Shown here one piece after another: positions 35,261 to 44,302 of a stretch of DNA of 52,822 nt. Position numbers and translations under genes: made by a program. Numbering within the stretch: the first letter of the stretch is position 1; each line of letters opens with the position of its first letter. Origin of the DNA: Lachnospiraceae bacterium. GTDB taxonomy: Bacteria; Bacillota; Clostridia; Lachnospirales; Lachnospiraceae. The stretch is taken from contig BLLW01000022.1 in NCBI GenBank assembly GCA_011959285.1, forward strand, positions 1 through 52,822, read 5' to 3'. The notes under the pieces were generated by a model. The model saw only the letters and a program-made list of their open reading frames with translations. It had not been told where the DNA came from and did not search any database.

Positions 35261-36070
35261 TTAAAATCTGTGTCCTCCGCCACTACTGTGACTTCTGCCG
35301 CTGGAACTGCCTCCTCCACTAAAACCGCCATGGATATGTCCGGCACTGCTGCTTGTGGCGCGGACAGATTTATCTTGTTTTGTAAGTTTCTTTTGCGGAT
35401 TGGTAAAAGCAAACTGGGAAGAAATCGCATTCAGTATTTCCCTGGAGGATGCTTTGGCGGAGTTCGCTGTGCGCATTGCCACAAAATAGTTGAGCAATGC
35501 TGCAAGGATTAGTGCAAGCAGTGCATTGCAGATATACTTCATGGGCTGAGCAATCCTGCGCCCTGCTAAGAGGCTCTGAACTTGCTCAAAAGTCTTGGAA
35601 GCACATGTGTAATAATCTTCCTTAGAGGCATATCGATATACATTGTCTGTGATGGTATTGGAATAGGAACTTGTAATGGTATAGGATATATCTTCGCTGT
35701 TAAATAGATAAAGTTCCCTGTTATCCATATCGATGAGGAACAGGGTACCGTTGCTTTGTCCGAATATATCATAGTAAAAATCTTCTGCGTAGGAGGAAGC
35801 CGAATAGGAATTATAGGAAATCGTTTTAAGGACTGCATTCCCATACGCGGTAATGGTTCGCATTTCCTTTGCAAGCTGTGCCTCTTCGTCTGAACTGAGC
35901 AGCTCTGCATCGTCTTGTAAAAGAACGAAATAACCTGTTTCTGAGTTTTCCCAGATAATTGGTTCTGGCAAAGAAGAATCCTTGTCAGATTCAGCATGGG
36001 CTGAAAGCGAAAAAGAAAAACAGCAAATCAGCAAAAGTATGGCGGCAATTGCTTTTATTCTCTTATGCAC
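35261..36070 (-). CDS. TPM-domain exported protein
   Basis: 269 residues from the GTG at 36070, with GGGAGG upstream. A signal peptide (IKAIAAILLLICCFSFSLSA) ends at SAHA. A TPM (TLP18.3/Psb32/MOLO-1) domain follows (about 45-165), then one membrane segment (about 183-203) and a Gly/Ser/His-rich tail (GGFSGGGSSSG). TPM proteins occur near membrane assembly or phosphatase functions. It overlaps the zinc-ribbon gene by 8 bases, so the two are co-translated. The upstream Met frame (36118) is inside the neighbouring gene and not the start. Confidence 0.85.
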   Translation of the reverse strand: MHKRIKAIAAILLLICCFSFSLSAHAESDKDSSLPEPIIWENSETGYFVLLQDDAELLSSDEEAQLAKEMRTITAYGNAVLKTISYNSYSASSYAEDFYYDIFGQSNGTLFLIDMDNRELYLFNSEDISYTITSSYSNTITDNVYRYASKEDYYTCASKTFEQVQSLLAGRRIAQPMKYICNALLALILAALLNYFVAMRTANSAKASSREILNAISSQFAFTNPQKKLTKQDKSVRATSSSAGHIHGGFSGGGSSSGRSHSSGGGHRF

Positions 36071-37454
36071 GGTCGTCACCTCCCTTTCTGTCAAATTGAG
36101 GCAGTTTTCTGGTGGCAAGAATGTTATATTTCTTGATAATTGCTATAATGGTAAAAAGGACACCGATAAAGGCAATGATCGTACCTGCATAATACCAGTA
36201 GTCGGCTACCGGATTAATGACAAAAATAAGCGCTGCTGCGATGACGGCAATGATTGAACCCAAAAAGCCGCCGCGTGCTGCAGAGGACTCCCGTTTGGAA
36301 GACTGTGCGGCTTTGGACTGACGGGACAAGTAGCCGCGATCATCCATCCGCTGATCTCGTACATTGATTTTCCTAATCTCAGCTATATGTATGATTAGTG
36401 TTGCGACTGCCAGAAAAGCGGACAAACCTAGAGTAAAGTTAGGTTTGAAGGTAAAGAAGAAATTTAGCAGCAGGAAGATGGGGAGCGCTAACAGCAAGGA
36501 ACCTAAAATATATTTTTTAGAATCTATCGGAATATCTGCCGCTACCTTTCCGGTTTGTCCATTGACTGTGGCGTAGGCGACGCGGTCGCCTTTGCGATAG
36601 GACATGAACCAGACTGGGTACATTGTGCGTTCCGGAGAATCACAACGGGTATGGAGCATAGAGCTTAAGTCGGAATCACTATTCGATAAGGAAAAAGCTA
36701 GGTCGCTGAACGCGGAGGTAGACAAAATCCGGCTGCGGGTAGATTCGTTAGCGATTCTTATGGCATCTTCTTTATAAATGCCGCTGTCCACATCTGCCGT
36801 GTCTGCATAAAATCCGCTTAAAAAGGAGGGCGTGAACTGTACAGTCTGTTTTACATCAAAAGGTGCAATTTGTTCACTGAGCTCATCAGAAAAAGAAGAT
36901 TATGCGTCATAGGACAGGTCGTTATAGCAGGCATTGACTTCACCGCTTAACTCATAGTAGTCTGTATAGTCGTAATTACCTCTTGTATAGGATTTTCGTC
37001 CTTTCATATGAACAGGTCCCTTTTGAGAAATGGTATAAGACCAGTAAGGGATATAGATGCCGCGGAAACCATCAATATACTTTTTATCCTTTAGTTCATC
37101 GGGGGCAAAAATAGCGCGCTTCATTTTGGAAATATAGATTTCCTTACAAGCATCCTTGGTCTGCTTAAACGGGATGATGTAGGCGGGGCGCTTTTCCTTG
37201 CTGATGCGGCTATCCAGAATCGTGGAAGCGCCGCAGAAGCTGCAGAACTCTGCCACAGAGGTATCGGTACTCAATATTTCACCGCCGCATTGCGGACAAG
37301 TGAACACGGTGACATCAAAGGCATTGCTTTCTTCCGCATCTTTGTCTTTGGTCACCTCATAGGGGTCTTTCAGAGTGAGACAGTAATCGCATTTGAGCTG
37401 CTGGGATGCAATGTCAAATTTCAGATTACCGCCGCAGTTTGGACATTCGTACAA
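36063..37454 (-). pseudogene. Zinc-ribbon membrane protein interrupted by an in-frame stop
   Basis: Read from 37454 the frame encodes two zinc ribbons (CPNCGG...CDYC and CPQCGG...CSFCG), then KRPAYIIPFKQTKDACKEIY and GIYIPYWSYTI. It meets TAA (36900-36902) after SYDA. The same frame continues past the stop (SSFSDELSEQIAPFDVKQTV) into four membrane helices, ending at 36063. The two parts together form a 463-residue TFIIB-like zinc-ribbon/TM protein of the type paired with TPM genes. One base change would restore it. It is either a recent nonsense mutant or needs readthrough. Confidence 0.75.
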
Positions 37455-37580
37455 GAAATTATCCTCCTTTATCGTTTGATGATTTTATTTTACAGAGGGA
37501 AAATGGAAAAGTAAAGAGTGTTTTGGTTGCGGGGAAAATGGATTATAATGGAAGAAAAGTACTTGGAAGGAATTGTGAAG

Positions 37581-38450
37581 ATGCATTTTGTAGAGGTAAA
37601 GGGAATCTTATCGGCGAAAAACGGCATGAATCTTTATAGGGGTTGTACCCATGGGTGTATTTACTGCGACAGCCGCAGCCGGTGTTATCAGATGGGTCAT
37701 GCCTTTGAGGATATAGAGGTGAAAAAGAATGCGCCACAGCTGCTGGAAAGGGCGCTGCGCTCTAAGCGGAAAAGGTGCATGATCGGGACGGGGGCAATGT
37801 GCGATTCTTATATGCACTGCGAAGAAGAACTGGAATTGACGCGCAGGTGTCTGGAGATCATCGATCAGTACGGATTTGGGCTTGCCATCCAGACCAAGTC
37901 GGACAGGATTCTTCGGGATTTGGATCTTTTAAAAAGTATCAACAAGAAGGCAAAATGTGTGGTGCAGATGACATTGACCACTTATGATGAGGAACTTTGC
38001 AGGATACTTGAACCGAATGTGTGCACTACGCGGGAACGCTTTGAGGCGCTTAAGGTATTTCAGGAAAACGGGATTCCCACCGTAGTGTGGATGTCACCGT
38101 TTCTTCCCTTTCTTAATGCAAATCGGGAAAATGTGGAAGGGATTCTGGATTATTGCGTTAAGGCAAAGGTTCATGGAATCATCTGCTTTGGCATTGGTTT
38201 GACACTGCGGGAGGGGAATCGGGAGTACTTTTATGCGGCGCTGGACCGGCATTTCCCAGGTATGAAGGAAATGTACCAACGAAGGTATGGGCATGCCTAT
38301 GAGATTACTAGCAGTAAAAATGCAGAACTGATGAACCTGCTCCATGATACATGCAGAAAGCACGGAATCGTCAGCAGCATAGAGGAGGTGTTTGCCTATC
38401 TTCATTCGTTTCCAGAGGAAGACTATGAGCAGCTTACCCTGCCTTTTTGA
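37581..38450 (+). CDS. SPL-family radical SAM protein (Rv2578c-like)
   Basis: 289 residues from ATG 37581, with GGAAGG upstream. CTHGCIYC carries the radical SAM cysteines C22, C26 and C29 in a CxxxCxxC motif. GTGAMCDSYMHCEEE, IQTKSDRILRDLDLL and VVWMSPFLPFLN are conserved in the spore-photoproduct-lyase-like/Rv2578c group. Substrate unknown. Its 3' end overlaps the convergent AraC gene by 28 bases. Confidence 0.85.
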   Translation: MHFVEVKGILSAKNGMNLYRGCTHGCIYCDSRSRCYQMGHAFEDIEVKKNAPQLLERALRSKRKRCMIGTGAMCDSYMHCEEELELTRRCLEIIDQYGFGLAIQTKSDRILRDLDLLKSINKKAKCVVQMTLTTYDEELCRILEPNVCTTRERFEALKVFQENGIPTVVWMSPFLPFLNANRENVEGILDYCVKAKVHGIICFGIGLTLREGNREYFYAALDRHFPGMKEMYQRRYGHAYEITSSKNAELMNLLHDTCRKHGIVSSIEEVFAYLHSFPEEDYEQLTLPF

Positions 38451-39316
38451 TGTTCCTTTTGATATTCGCTGGGGGAAACACCATATTTTTCTATAAAGGA
38501 ACGGGTAAAATAAGAATGATTATTAAAACCGACATTTTCTGCCGCTTCTATGATTTTTTGCGTCCCATTTGCAAGCTGACCGGCTGCAATTTCCAGACGG
38601 AAATCTTTTAGGTACTGAATAAAAGTCCTTCCGGTCAATTCCTTGAACAACTTCATAAAGTGACTGGACGAAAAACCGCAGATGGCTGCCGCCTGGTCGA
38701 TGGAGATGGGCTTATCGTAATTTGCCTGTACATAAGAAAGCAGTTTTTTAAGTTTATCATAAGTTCCATGAAGGGAAAGCCATGCCTCGCTTGTCTGTTC
38801 ACAGTGTTGGTTTAAATGATGCATGATGGCAAAAAGGTTGGATTTTATCATCAAAGCGTAAGCCTCCTCCTTCTGCCGCCTGTTTTCGATCAAATTGCGT
38901 ATGTAAGGCAGCAAAAGGCGGTTTAATGGGCTTTGGGCAGGAAGGTAGGGGGCAATGGTCCTTGTGTGTTCGTACAGGGGCTTGAAATATTTTTCATAGC
39001 AGCCGTCACTGATGCTGCTCTCAAGAAGCGAGAACTGGAACAGAATATTGAAGTATTCCATAGGCATGCTGTCAAGCTGCTCTATGGAGTGGACGACCTG
39101 AGGAAGCAGGATGATCATATCCCCTGCATTAAGAATATGCCTGTCGGTCTGAGCGGTGATGATTCCTGTCCCGTCGGTTACATAAATAATTTCCATCTCA
39201 TCGTGCCAGTGGAGGGGATAGGAACAAATATATTCGGGAACAACGCCGCGGTAAACGGCATAGGGGAAGGAAAGTTTGCCGTGGGTTTTAGTCTCATGCA
39301 TGATTGGGGTAGTCAT
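38423..39316 (-). CDS. AraC-family regulator with cupin sensor
   Basis: 297 residues. An N-terminal cupin (about 15-150; LHWHDEMEIIYVTDGTG, LNAGDMIILLPQVVHSI) and a C-terminal double HTH (about 195-292; SIDQAAAICGFSSSHFMKLF, ENVGFNNHSYFTRSFIEKYG). It is divergent from the GH13-kinase gene 146 bases away and likely regulates it in response to a sugar. Confidence 0.9.
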   Translation of the reverse strand: MTTPIMHETKTHGKLSFPYAVYRGVVPEYICSYPLHWHDEMEIIYVTDGTGIITAQTDRHILNAGDMIILLPQVVHSIEQLDSMPMEYFNILFQFSLLESSISDGCYEKYFKPLYEHTRTIAPYLPAQSPLNRLLLPYIRNLIENRRQKEEAYALMIKSNLFAIMHHLNQHCEQTSEAWLSLHGTYDKLKKLLSYVQANYDKPISIDQAAAICGFSSSHFMKLFKELTGRTFIQYLKDFRLEIAAGQLANGTQKIIEAAENVGFNNHSYFTRSFIEKYGVSPSEYQKEHQKGRVSCS

Positions 39317-39462
39317 TTGGAATGTCTCCTTTGTCTCGATTGATAGTTTTGTGTTAAAAATACAAGTGTTTTATGTGAGAATTATATAAGAAGAGATAGT
39401 ATAATGCAAGTATATTGAGAGAATCGGAACGCATTACTTATGCAGAAGGCATGGAGGATTGT
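39317..39462. promoter_or_regulatory. Divergent control region AraC / GH13
   Basis: TATAAT at 39400-39405 faces the GH13 gene, with a poor -35 near 39377, as expected of an AraC-activated promoter. The AraC half-sites cannot be assigned by eye. Confidence 0.5.
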
Positions 39463-41781
39463 ATGAGACGGGATTGTGTCAGCCATAGATGTGGATTCAT
39501 GGATTGTTATGGATTGAATAGGGATGAAGTGGTGATTCAGATTAGGACAGGGAAGGATGTTACCGGCGTCCGCTTGATTTGTGAGGATCCTTATGTTGCA
39601 GGATGTTCCGGACAGGCGCCCTGGGAGGGAAAACCTGTGAGGATGCAGATGGAAAGAGAACTGGAGTATATCTATATTTGGCGGGTGAGACTTCGGCTGG
39701 AATTTAAGCGGGTGCAGTATTATTTTGAACTCTGGGAGGGGGAGGAGAAGGTCTATTTTCTGGAGGACGGCTTTTATACAGAAGAGAGGATGCGTATGCC
39801 GGGAAGGATGCATCAGTATTTTAGGTTCCCGTGGCTGAATGAGCTGGATATATGCCGCCATCCGGCATGGGTGGAAGATACGGTATGGTATCAGATTATG
39901 CCTGACCGGTTCTGCAGAGGGGATCAGGGAGAAAAGCGCATAAAGGTAAGCGATTGGAATGACAGGGAAAATATGTCTGGTGGAGATTTTTATGGAGGAG
40001 ATCTGCGGGGGATTGCAGATAAGTTGGATTATATAAGGCAGCTGGGCATTTCGGGGATTTACTTCACGCCGATTTTTGACGCCGGAAGCAATCACAAATA
40101 TGATACCAGAGATTATAAAAGAATCGATCCTGATTTCGGGAATGAAGCGGATATGAAGGCGTTGATTCAAAAGGCGCACGGTATGGGAATCAGGGTGATG
40201 CTGGATGCAGTCTTTAATCACTGTGGAATAGAATTTTTTGCATGGAAAGATGTGCTTGACAAGGGGAAGGAATCTCCTTATTTTGATTGGTTCTTTGTGA
40301 ATAAGACGCTTAAGAAGGACGATTTTTCCAAAACAAACGATGGAAGATATTATTCTTTTGCTTTTGAACCATATATGCCGAAGTTCAATACTAACAATCC
40401 TGCAGTTATGGAGTATTTCATTGATACCTGCAAATATTGGGTAGAGGAATGGGGCATTGACGGAATCCGTTTTGATGTTGGAAATGAGATATCCCATGCT
40501 TTTATCAAAAGACTGCGCAGCGAGTTGAAGGAGCTGAATCCGGACTTGTTTTTGCTGGGAGAAATCTGGCATGATGCAAAAGAGTGGATGCTGGGGGATG
40601 AGTACGATTCGGTGATGAACTATCCTTTTGTGGAAAGCATCAATGATTTTTGGGTGGACAATGGCACAGACGGCGGATGGGAGATGGATGCCAAGGGCTT
40701 GATGTACCGGCTTAATTATTGCTATACGATGTATAAGGAACAGACCAACCGGGTACTGTTTAATTTCCTTGATAGTCACGATATAGGGCGGGCGTACAGC
40801 CGGTGTGGGAATCTTGATATTTTATTGCAGCAGTTGGTCCTTCTTCTGTCCATGCCCGGTTCTCCATGTCTGTATTATGGGACGGAGATTGCAATGTCAG
40901 GCAGTGACGGGTGCTATAACAGAAAAACGATGCCCTGGGATGAGATTGAGCGTGGGTGTCATGATGAGATTATAGAAGAAGTGAAGAAGCTCATAGCCCT
41001 TAGAAAGGCACACAGCCATATGAAGAGTGGTGAGATTCTATGGAAGCACGATCGGGCGAAGGAGCGTCTGGTTCATTATACGAAGTATGATGAGGGCAGT
41101 GGGTATGCGTTAGAAGTGTACTTGAATGCAATGGCGGAAGATGACAGGGATGAAGTGCCGGTTGAGGTGAGCGGAGCGGTGCTTTATTCCAGAAATTATG
41201 AAAATGGCTGCCTGCGCAGAAACGGTATTTTGATCTGCAGCAGGGAAGTTATGATGGTGAACGGCAGGGCGTATGAAATTATCAAACTGCTGGGGCATGG
41301 GAAGGGCGGCTACTCCTACCTGGCCGCCCGTGGGGAAAAACAATTCGTGTTAAAACAGATTCATCATGAACCATGTGATTATTATCAGTTCGGGAACAAG
41401 ATGGAGGCTGAAAAGAGAGACTATGAGAGGCTGAAAAGAACTGGCATCCGCATGCCGGAAATGATTGACTTTGACGAAGAAAGCGAGAGAATTGTAAAGG
41501 AGTATATAAAGGGACCGACGATTTACGAACTGGTGCGGCAGGATGAGATGGAAGATAAGTTCCTTGTGCAGGTAAAGGAGATGTGCCGCAAGGTATATGA
41601 AGCAGGGCTCAACATCGACTATTTCCCAACAAATTTCGTGGTGCAGGAAGGGGAAATCCATTATGTGGATTACGAGTGCAACGACTACATGGAAGAATGG
41701 AATTTTGAGAATTGGGGCGTAAAGTATTGGTCTAAGACGGAAGAATTTCAGAAGTATGCGCAGGAGCATGGGGAGAAGTAA
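39463..41781 (+). CDS. GH13 alpha-glycosidase fused to a C-terminal kinase-like domain
   Basis: 772 residues from ATG 39463 with GGAGG upstream. Residues 1-115 look like a starch-binding (CBM34-like) domain. Residues 120-520 are a GH13 barrel of neopullulanase type: DAVFNH, nucleophile D338 (GIRFDVGNE), acid/base E367 (LLGEIWH), D440 (LDSHDIGR). Residues about 597-772 are a compact protein-kinase-like domain: Gly loop LLGHGKGGYSYLA, K631 (FVLKQIH), loop D719-N724 (LNIDYFPTN) and D736 (YVDYECND). No signal peptide, so cytoplasmic. It may degrade maltodextrin. The kinase target, if any, is unknown. Confidence 0.85.
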   Translation: MRRDCVSHRCGFMDCYGLNRDEVVIQIRTGKDVTGVRLICEDPYVAGCSGQAPWEGKPVRMQMERELEYIYIWRVRLRLEFKRVQYYFELWEGEEKVYFLEDGFYTEERMRMPGRMHQYFRFPWLNELDICRHPAWVEDTVWYQIMPDRFCRGDQGEKRIKVSDWNDRENMSGGDFYGGDLRGIADKLDYIRQLGISGIYFTPIFDAGSNHKYDTRDYKRIDPDFGNEADMKALIQKAHGMGIRVMLDAVFNHCGIEFFAWKDVLDKGKESPYFDWFFVNKTLKKDDFSKTNDGRYYSFAFEPYMPKFNTNNPAVMEYFIDTCKYWVEEWGIDGIRFDVGNEISHAFIKRLRSELKELNPDLFLLGEIWHDAKEWMLGDEYDSVMNYPFVESINDFWVDNGTDGGWEMDAKGLMYRLNYCYTMYKEQTNRVLFNFLDSHDIGRAYSRCGNLDILLQQLVLLLSMPGSPCLYYGTEIAMSGSDGCYNRKTMPWDEIERGCHDEIIEEVKKLIALRKAHSHMKSGEILWKHDRAKERLVHYTKYDEGSGYALEVYLNAMAEDDRDEVPVEVSGAVLYSRNYENGCLRRNGILICSREVMMVNGRAYEIIKLLGHGKGGYSYLAARGEKQFVLKQIHHEPCDYYQFGNKMEAEKRDYERLKRTGIRMPEMIDFDEESERIVKEYIKGPTIYELVRQDEMEDKFLVQVKEMCRKVYEAGLNIDYFPTNFVVQEGEIHYVDYECNDYMEEWNFENWGVKYWSKTEEFQKYAQEHGEK

Positions 41782-41876
41782 AGGAAGAATCAAAACAGGT
41801 GTATGAATAAAACATAAAACACAAGCATTGAAATTCGTGGTATAATGGATGCGGATGCAATGCGCAGAGATCTTGT

Positions 41877-41914
41877 GGGAGAGGATATCACGGCAGGCGC
41901 TGGTATCCTCTTTT
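41877..41914 (+). promoter_or_regulatory. Leader hairpin before the nucleotidyltransferase pair
   Basis: GAGGATA (41881-41887) pairs with TATCCTC (41904-41910), then TTTT. A TATAAT at 41841-41846 upstream suggests the hairpin is in the 5' leader, perhaps as an attenuator. Confidence 0.4.
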
Positions 41915-41955
41915 GTTGTGATACATAAAATGGAGGACGCTGAGAGGAAAATAAG

Positions 41956-42975
41956 ATGGATATTTCAGCAATTCTTAAAAAAGAAGAATATGATTTTATA
42001 AAAACGAATGAGCATTTGGGAAAACATGTCATTTTGCTTGGGCTTTCCGGCAGTTATTCTTATGGGACAAACAATGAAAACAGCGATATCGATGTGAGAG
42101 GCGTGGCGCTGAATCGAAAATCTGATTTGATAGGGATGACGGAGTTTGAACAGTATGTGGATAAAAATACAGATACGACGATTTACGGCTTTCAAAAAAT
42201 GATAAACTTATTGCTTAACTGTAATCCCAATACGTTGGAGTTATTAGGGCTTAATCAGGAACATTATCTTTTTCTCAACGAGACAGGTAAGGCGCTGATT
42301 ACAAATACAGATTTATTTCTTTCTAAAAGGGCGATTCAGTCGTTTGGCGGCTATGCCGATGCGCAGCTTCGCAGGCTGCAGAATGCCTTGGCGAGGGATG
42401 CTTATCCGCAGAGTGAAAAGGAACGGCATATTTTCAACTCTGTAAAGAATGTCATGTATGACATTAAGAATCGTTATGAAAAATTTGAAAATGGAGCTAT
42501 CCATCTTTATATAGACCAATCACAGAACCCCGACTTTGATACAGAAATCTTTTTGGATGTGAATCTTACACACTACCCACTGCGGGATTATAGAAGCATC
42601 TGGAATGAGATGAACAATATTGTGAAGGACTATGATAAGATAGGCAAACGCAATAAAAAGAAGGATGATAATCACCTCAATAAACATGCAATGCATTTAA
42701 TCAGGCTCTTTATGATGGCAATCGACATTTTGGAGAAAGGAAAAATCAACACATACAGGGTAAAGGAGCACGAGCTCCTTATGCGCATCCGGGGCGGAGA
42801 ATACCAGAAGGAGGATGGCACGTTTGATGAAGCGTTTTATGAGATTATAGCGGATTATGAAAAAAAGTTAGATTACGCGGCGGCGCATACGTACCTTCCG
42901 GAGGAACCGGATATGGAACGGGTGCAGGAATTTGTTATGGCAGTAAATGAAAAGGTGATTCGGGATGAAATATAA
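41956..42975 (+). CDS. RlaP/YcgL-type nucleotidyltransferase 1
   Basis: 339 residues. The polymerase-beta-like active site is LLGLSGSYSYGTNNENSDID: GS at 32-33, D44 and D46. It belongs to the predicted RNA-repair-associated nucleotidyltransferases (RlaP, PF10127). Members are thought to add nucleotides to RNA ends. Its 3' end overlaps a second copy of the same fold by 11 bases, so the two are co-translated. Confidence 0.8.
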   Translation: MDISAILKKEEYDFIKTNEHLGKHVILLGLSGSYSYGTNNENSDIDVRGVALNRKSDLIGMTEFEQYVDKNTDTTIYGFQKMINLLLNCNPNTLELLGLNQEHYLFLNETGKALITNTDLFLSKRAIQSFGGYADAQLRRLQNALARDAYPQSEKERHIFNSVKNVMYDIKNRYEKFENGAIHLYIDQSQNPDFDTEIFLDVNLTHYPLRDYRSIWNEMNNIVKDYDKIGKRNKKKDDNHLNKHAMHLIRLFMMAIDILEKGKINTYRVKEHELLMRIRGGEYQKEDGTFDEAFYEIIADYEKKLDYAAAHTYLPEEPDMERVQEFVMAVNEKVIRDEI

Positions 42976-43747
42976 GGACTATCATGGAACTATCGAAAAT
43001 TTGATAAATGTAAAATTAGATGAAATAGAAGAACAGGAGAACGTAAAAATCCTGCATGCAGTCGAATCAGGCAGCAGGGCATGGGGATTTGCTTCTCCTG
43101 ACAGTGATTATGATGTAAGATTTATATATATAAGACCGATGGAATATTATCTTGGATTGCAGAAAAAGAAGGATTTTATCGACTGGGAGCTGAATGAAAT
43201 CTTGGACATCAATGGGTGGGATGTTTCAAAGGCGCTGCAGCATTTTCATAAATCGAATGCAACTTTGTTTGAATGGAGTAACTCTCCAATCGTTTACCGG
43301 ACTACTGATGAGTGGGAAAGGGTAAAAAGGACTGCGTCAGAATATTTTTGCTGTAAGTCTGCGATGTATCATTACTATGGAACTGCAAATAAAAATTACT
43401 ATGAGTTCCTTTTGGAGGGCAGGGTCAAGTATAAGAAATATTTTTACGTTCTTCGTCCAATTTTAGCGTGTAAATGGATAGAAAAGAGGCAGTGCCCGCC
43501 GCCGGTGCTTTTTGACCGATTGGTGCAGGAGATGCTTGAAGAAGATATGAGACCGGTTGTTGAAGGGCTGTTGCAGCAAAAGACGAAGATGATTGAAGCG
43601 GAGAAGGGACCGAGAATTGATGAATTGAATGCGTATATTCAGGAAAATTTGACAGCAATCAAGATGAAGACGGAAGCAATGGAGGATGATGGGAAGAGGG
43701 ATTGGGAGGAAATTAATAGGTTGTTTATTGAAATTTTACATAAATAG
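42965..43747 (+). CDS. RlaP/YcgL-type nucleotidyltransferase 2
   Basis: 260 residues. The active site is HAVESGSRAWGFASPDSDYD: GS at 36-37, D48 and D50. Same family as the preceding gene but clearly divergent, with conserved WDVSKALQHFHKSN and MYHYYG segments. Tandem, overlapping copies suggest a heterodimer or division of labour. The SOS-box promoter of the next operon starts immediately after it. Confidence 0.85.
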   Translation: MKYKDYHGTIENLINVKLDEIEEQENVKILHAVESGSRAWGFASPDSDYDVRFIYIRPMEYYLGLQKKKDFIDWELNEILDINGWDVSKALQHFHKSNATLFEWSNSPIVYRTTDEWERVKRTASEYFCCKSAMYHYYGTANKNYYEFLLEGRVKYKKYFYVLRPILACKWIEKRQCPPPVLFDRLVQEMLEEDMRPVVEGLLQQKTKMIEAEKGPRIDELNAYIQENLTAIKMKTEAMEDDGKRDWEEINRLFIEILHK

Positions 43748-43750
43748 TCC

Positions 43751-43779
43751 TTGAAAGTAAAGAACGTATGTTCTATAAT
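43751..43779 (+). promoter_or_regulatory. Promoter with embedded LexA/DinR-type box
   Basis: TTGAAA (43751-43756), 17 bases, TATAAT (43774-43779). Inside the spacer, abutting the -10, is GAACGTATGTTC (43762-43773), a perfect match to the Gram-positive SOS consensus GAAC-RNRY-GTTC. It drives the gene at 43798 and probably the restriction genes behind it. Function is inferred from match and position. Confidence 0.7.
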
Positions 43780-43797
43780 TTGAATGAGGTGTTGACA

Positions 43798-44262
43798 ATG
43801 AAATTTTTTTTACCTATTTATTTACGAGTGGCACAGAAGAGAAGAAAGAAATATGATTTGGTGACAGATGAACTTTGTGTTGAAGGCTGGGAGTTAATTA
43901 ATTCGGATGTATGTGAACAATATTATATCTCGGGATATGGAAAAAAACGTAAGTTAATCTTCTCGGGATATTTTAATTCATGTTCCATGGCAGAGATTTC
44001 AGATAAGATACAAAAGAGCAATTTGGTCATTGTCAAGTCAAAACGATTTTGCAGAAATAACGCGTTGAATATGCTTAGAGAATATTCTTACAGGGAGAGA
44101 TGTTTTGCACCAGTGGTGTACTCGGGTGGGGAGGAGGTTTTGTTTTTTCCTCAATTGCGATATGAGGACGGTCTCTTGGTAAAATGGTTATTAAAGCGGC
44201 AATTTAAAGAAGAGATGTATTATGTCACTTACGGCAACAGCAGTCAGTTGATAGCCATTTGA
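43798..44262 (+). CDS. Hypothetical protein heading the restriction operon
   Basis: 154 residues from ATG 43798 behind GAGGTG; an in-frame ATG at 43768 lies upstream of the predicted transcript start. Basic N-terminus (RVAQKRRKKYD), mixed alpha/beta, with ISGYGKKRKLIFSGYFNS. I do not recognise the family. The methyltransferase-endonuclease gene starts 40 bases later, so it may be a controller or accessory protein, but no helix-turn-helix is evident. Confidence 0.6.
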   Translation: MKFFLPIYLRVAQKRRKKYDLVTDELCVEGWELINSDVCEQYYISGYGKKRKLIFSGYFNSCSMAEISDKIQKSNLVIVKSKRFCRNNALNMLREYSYRERCFAPVVYSGGEEVLFFPQLRYEDGLLVKWLLKRQFKEEMYYVTYGNSSQLIAI

Positions 44263-44302
44263 AAATAGACTTTACAAGCGAAAGAAGGAGCGGTGTTATT
44301 TT

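Noticed and set aside
39382-40779. A 465-codon open frame on the minus strand
   Set aside because: It lies opposite the GH13 gene, has no ribosome site or domain, and has the Ile/Leu/His-rich look of an antisense shadow.
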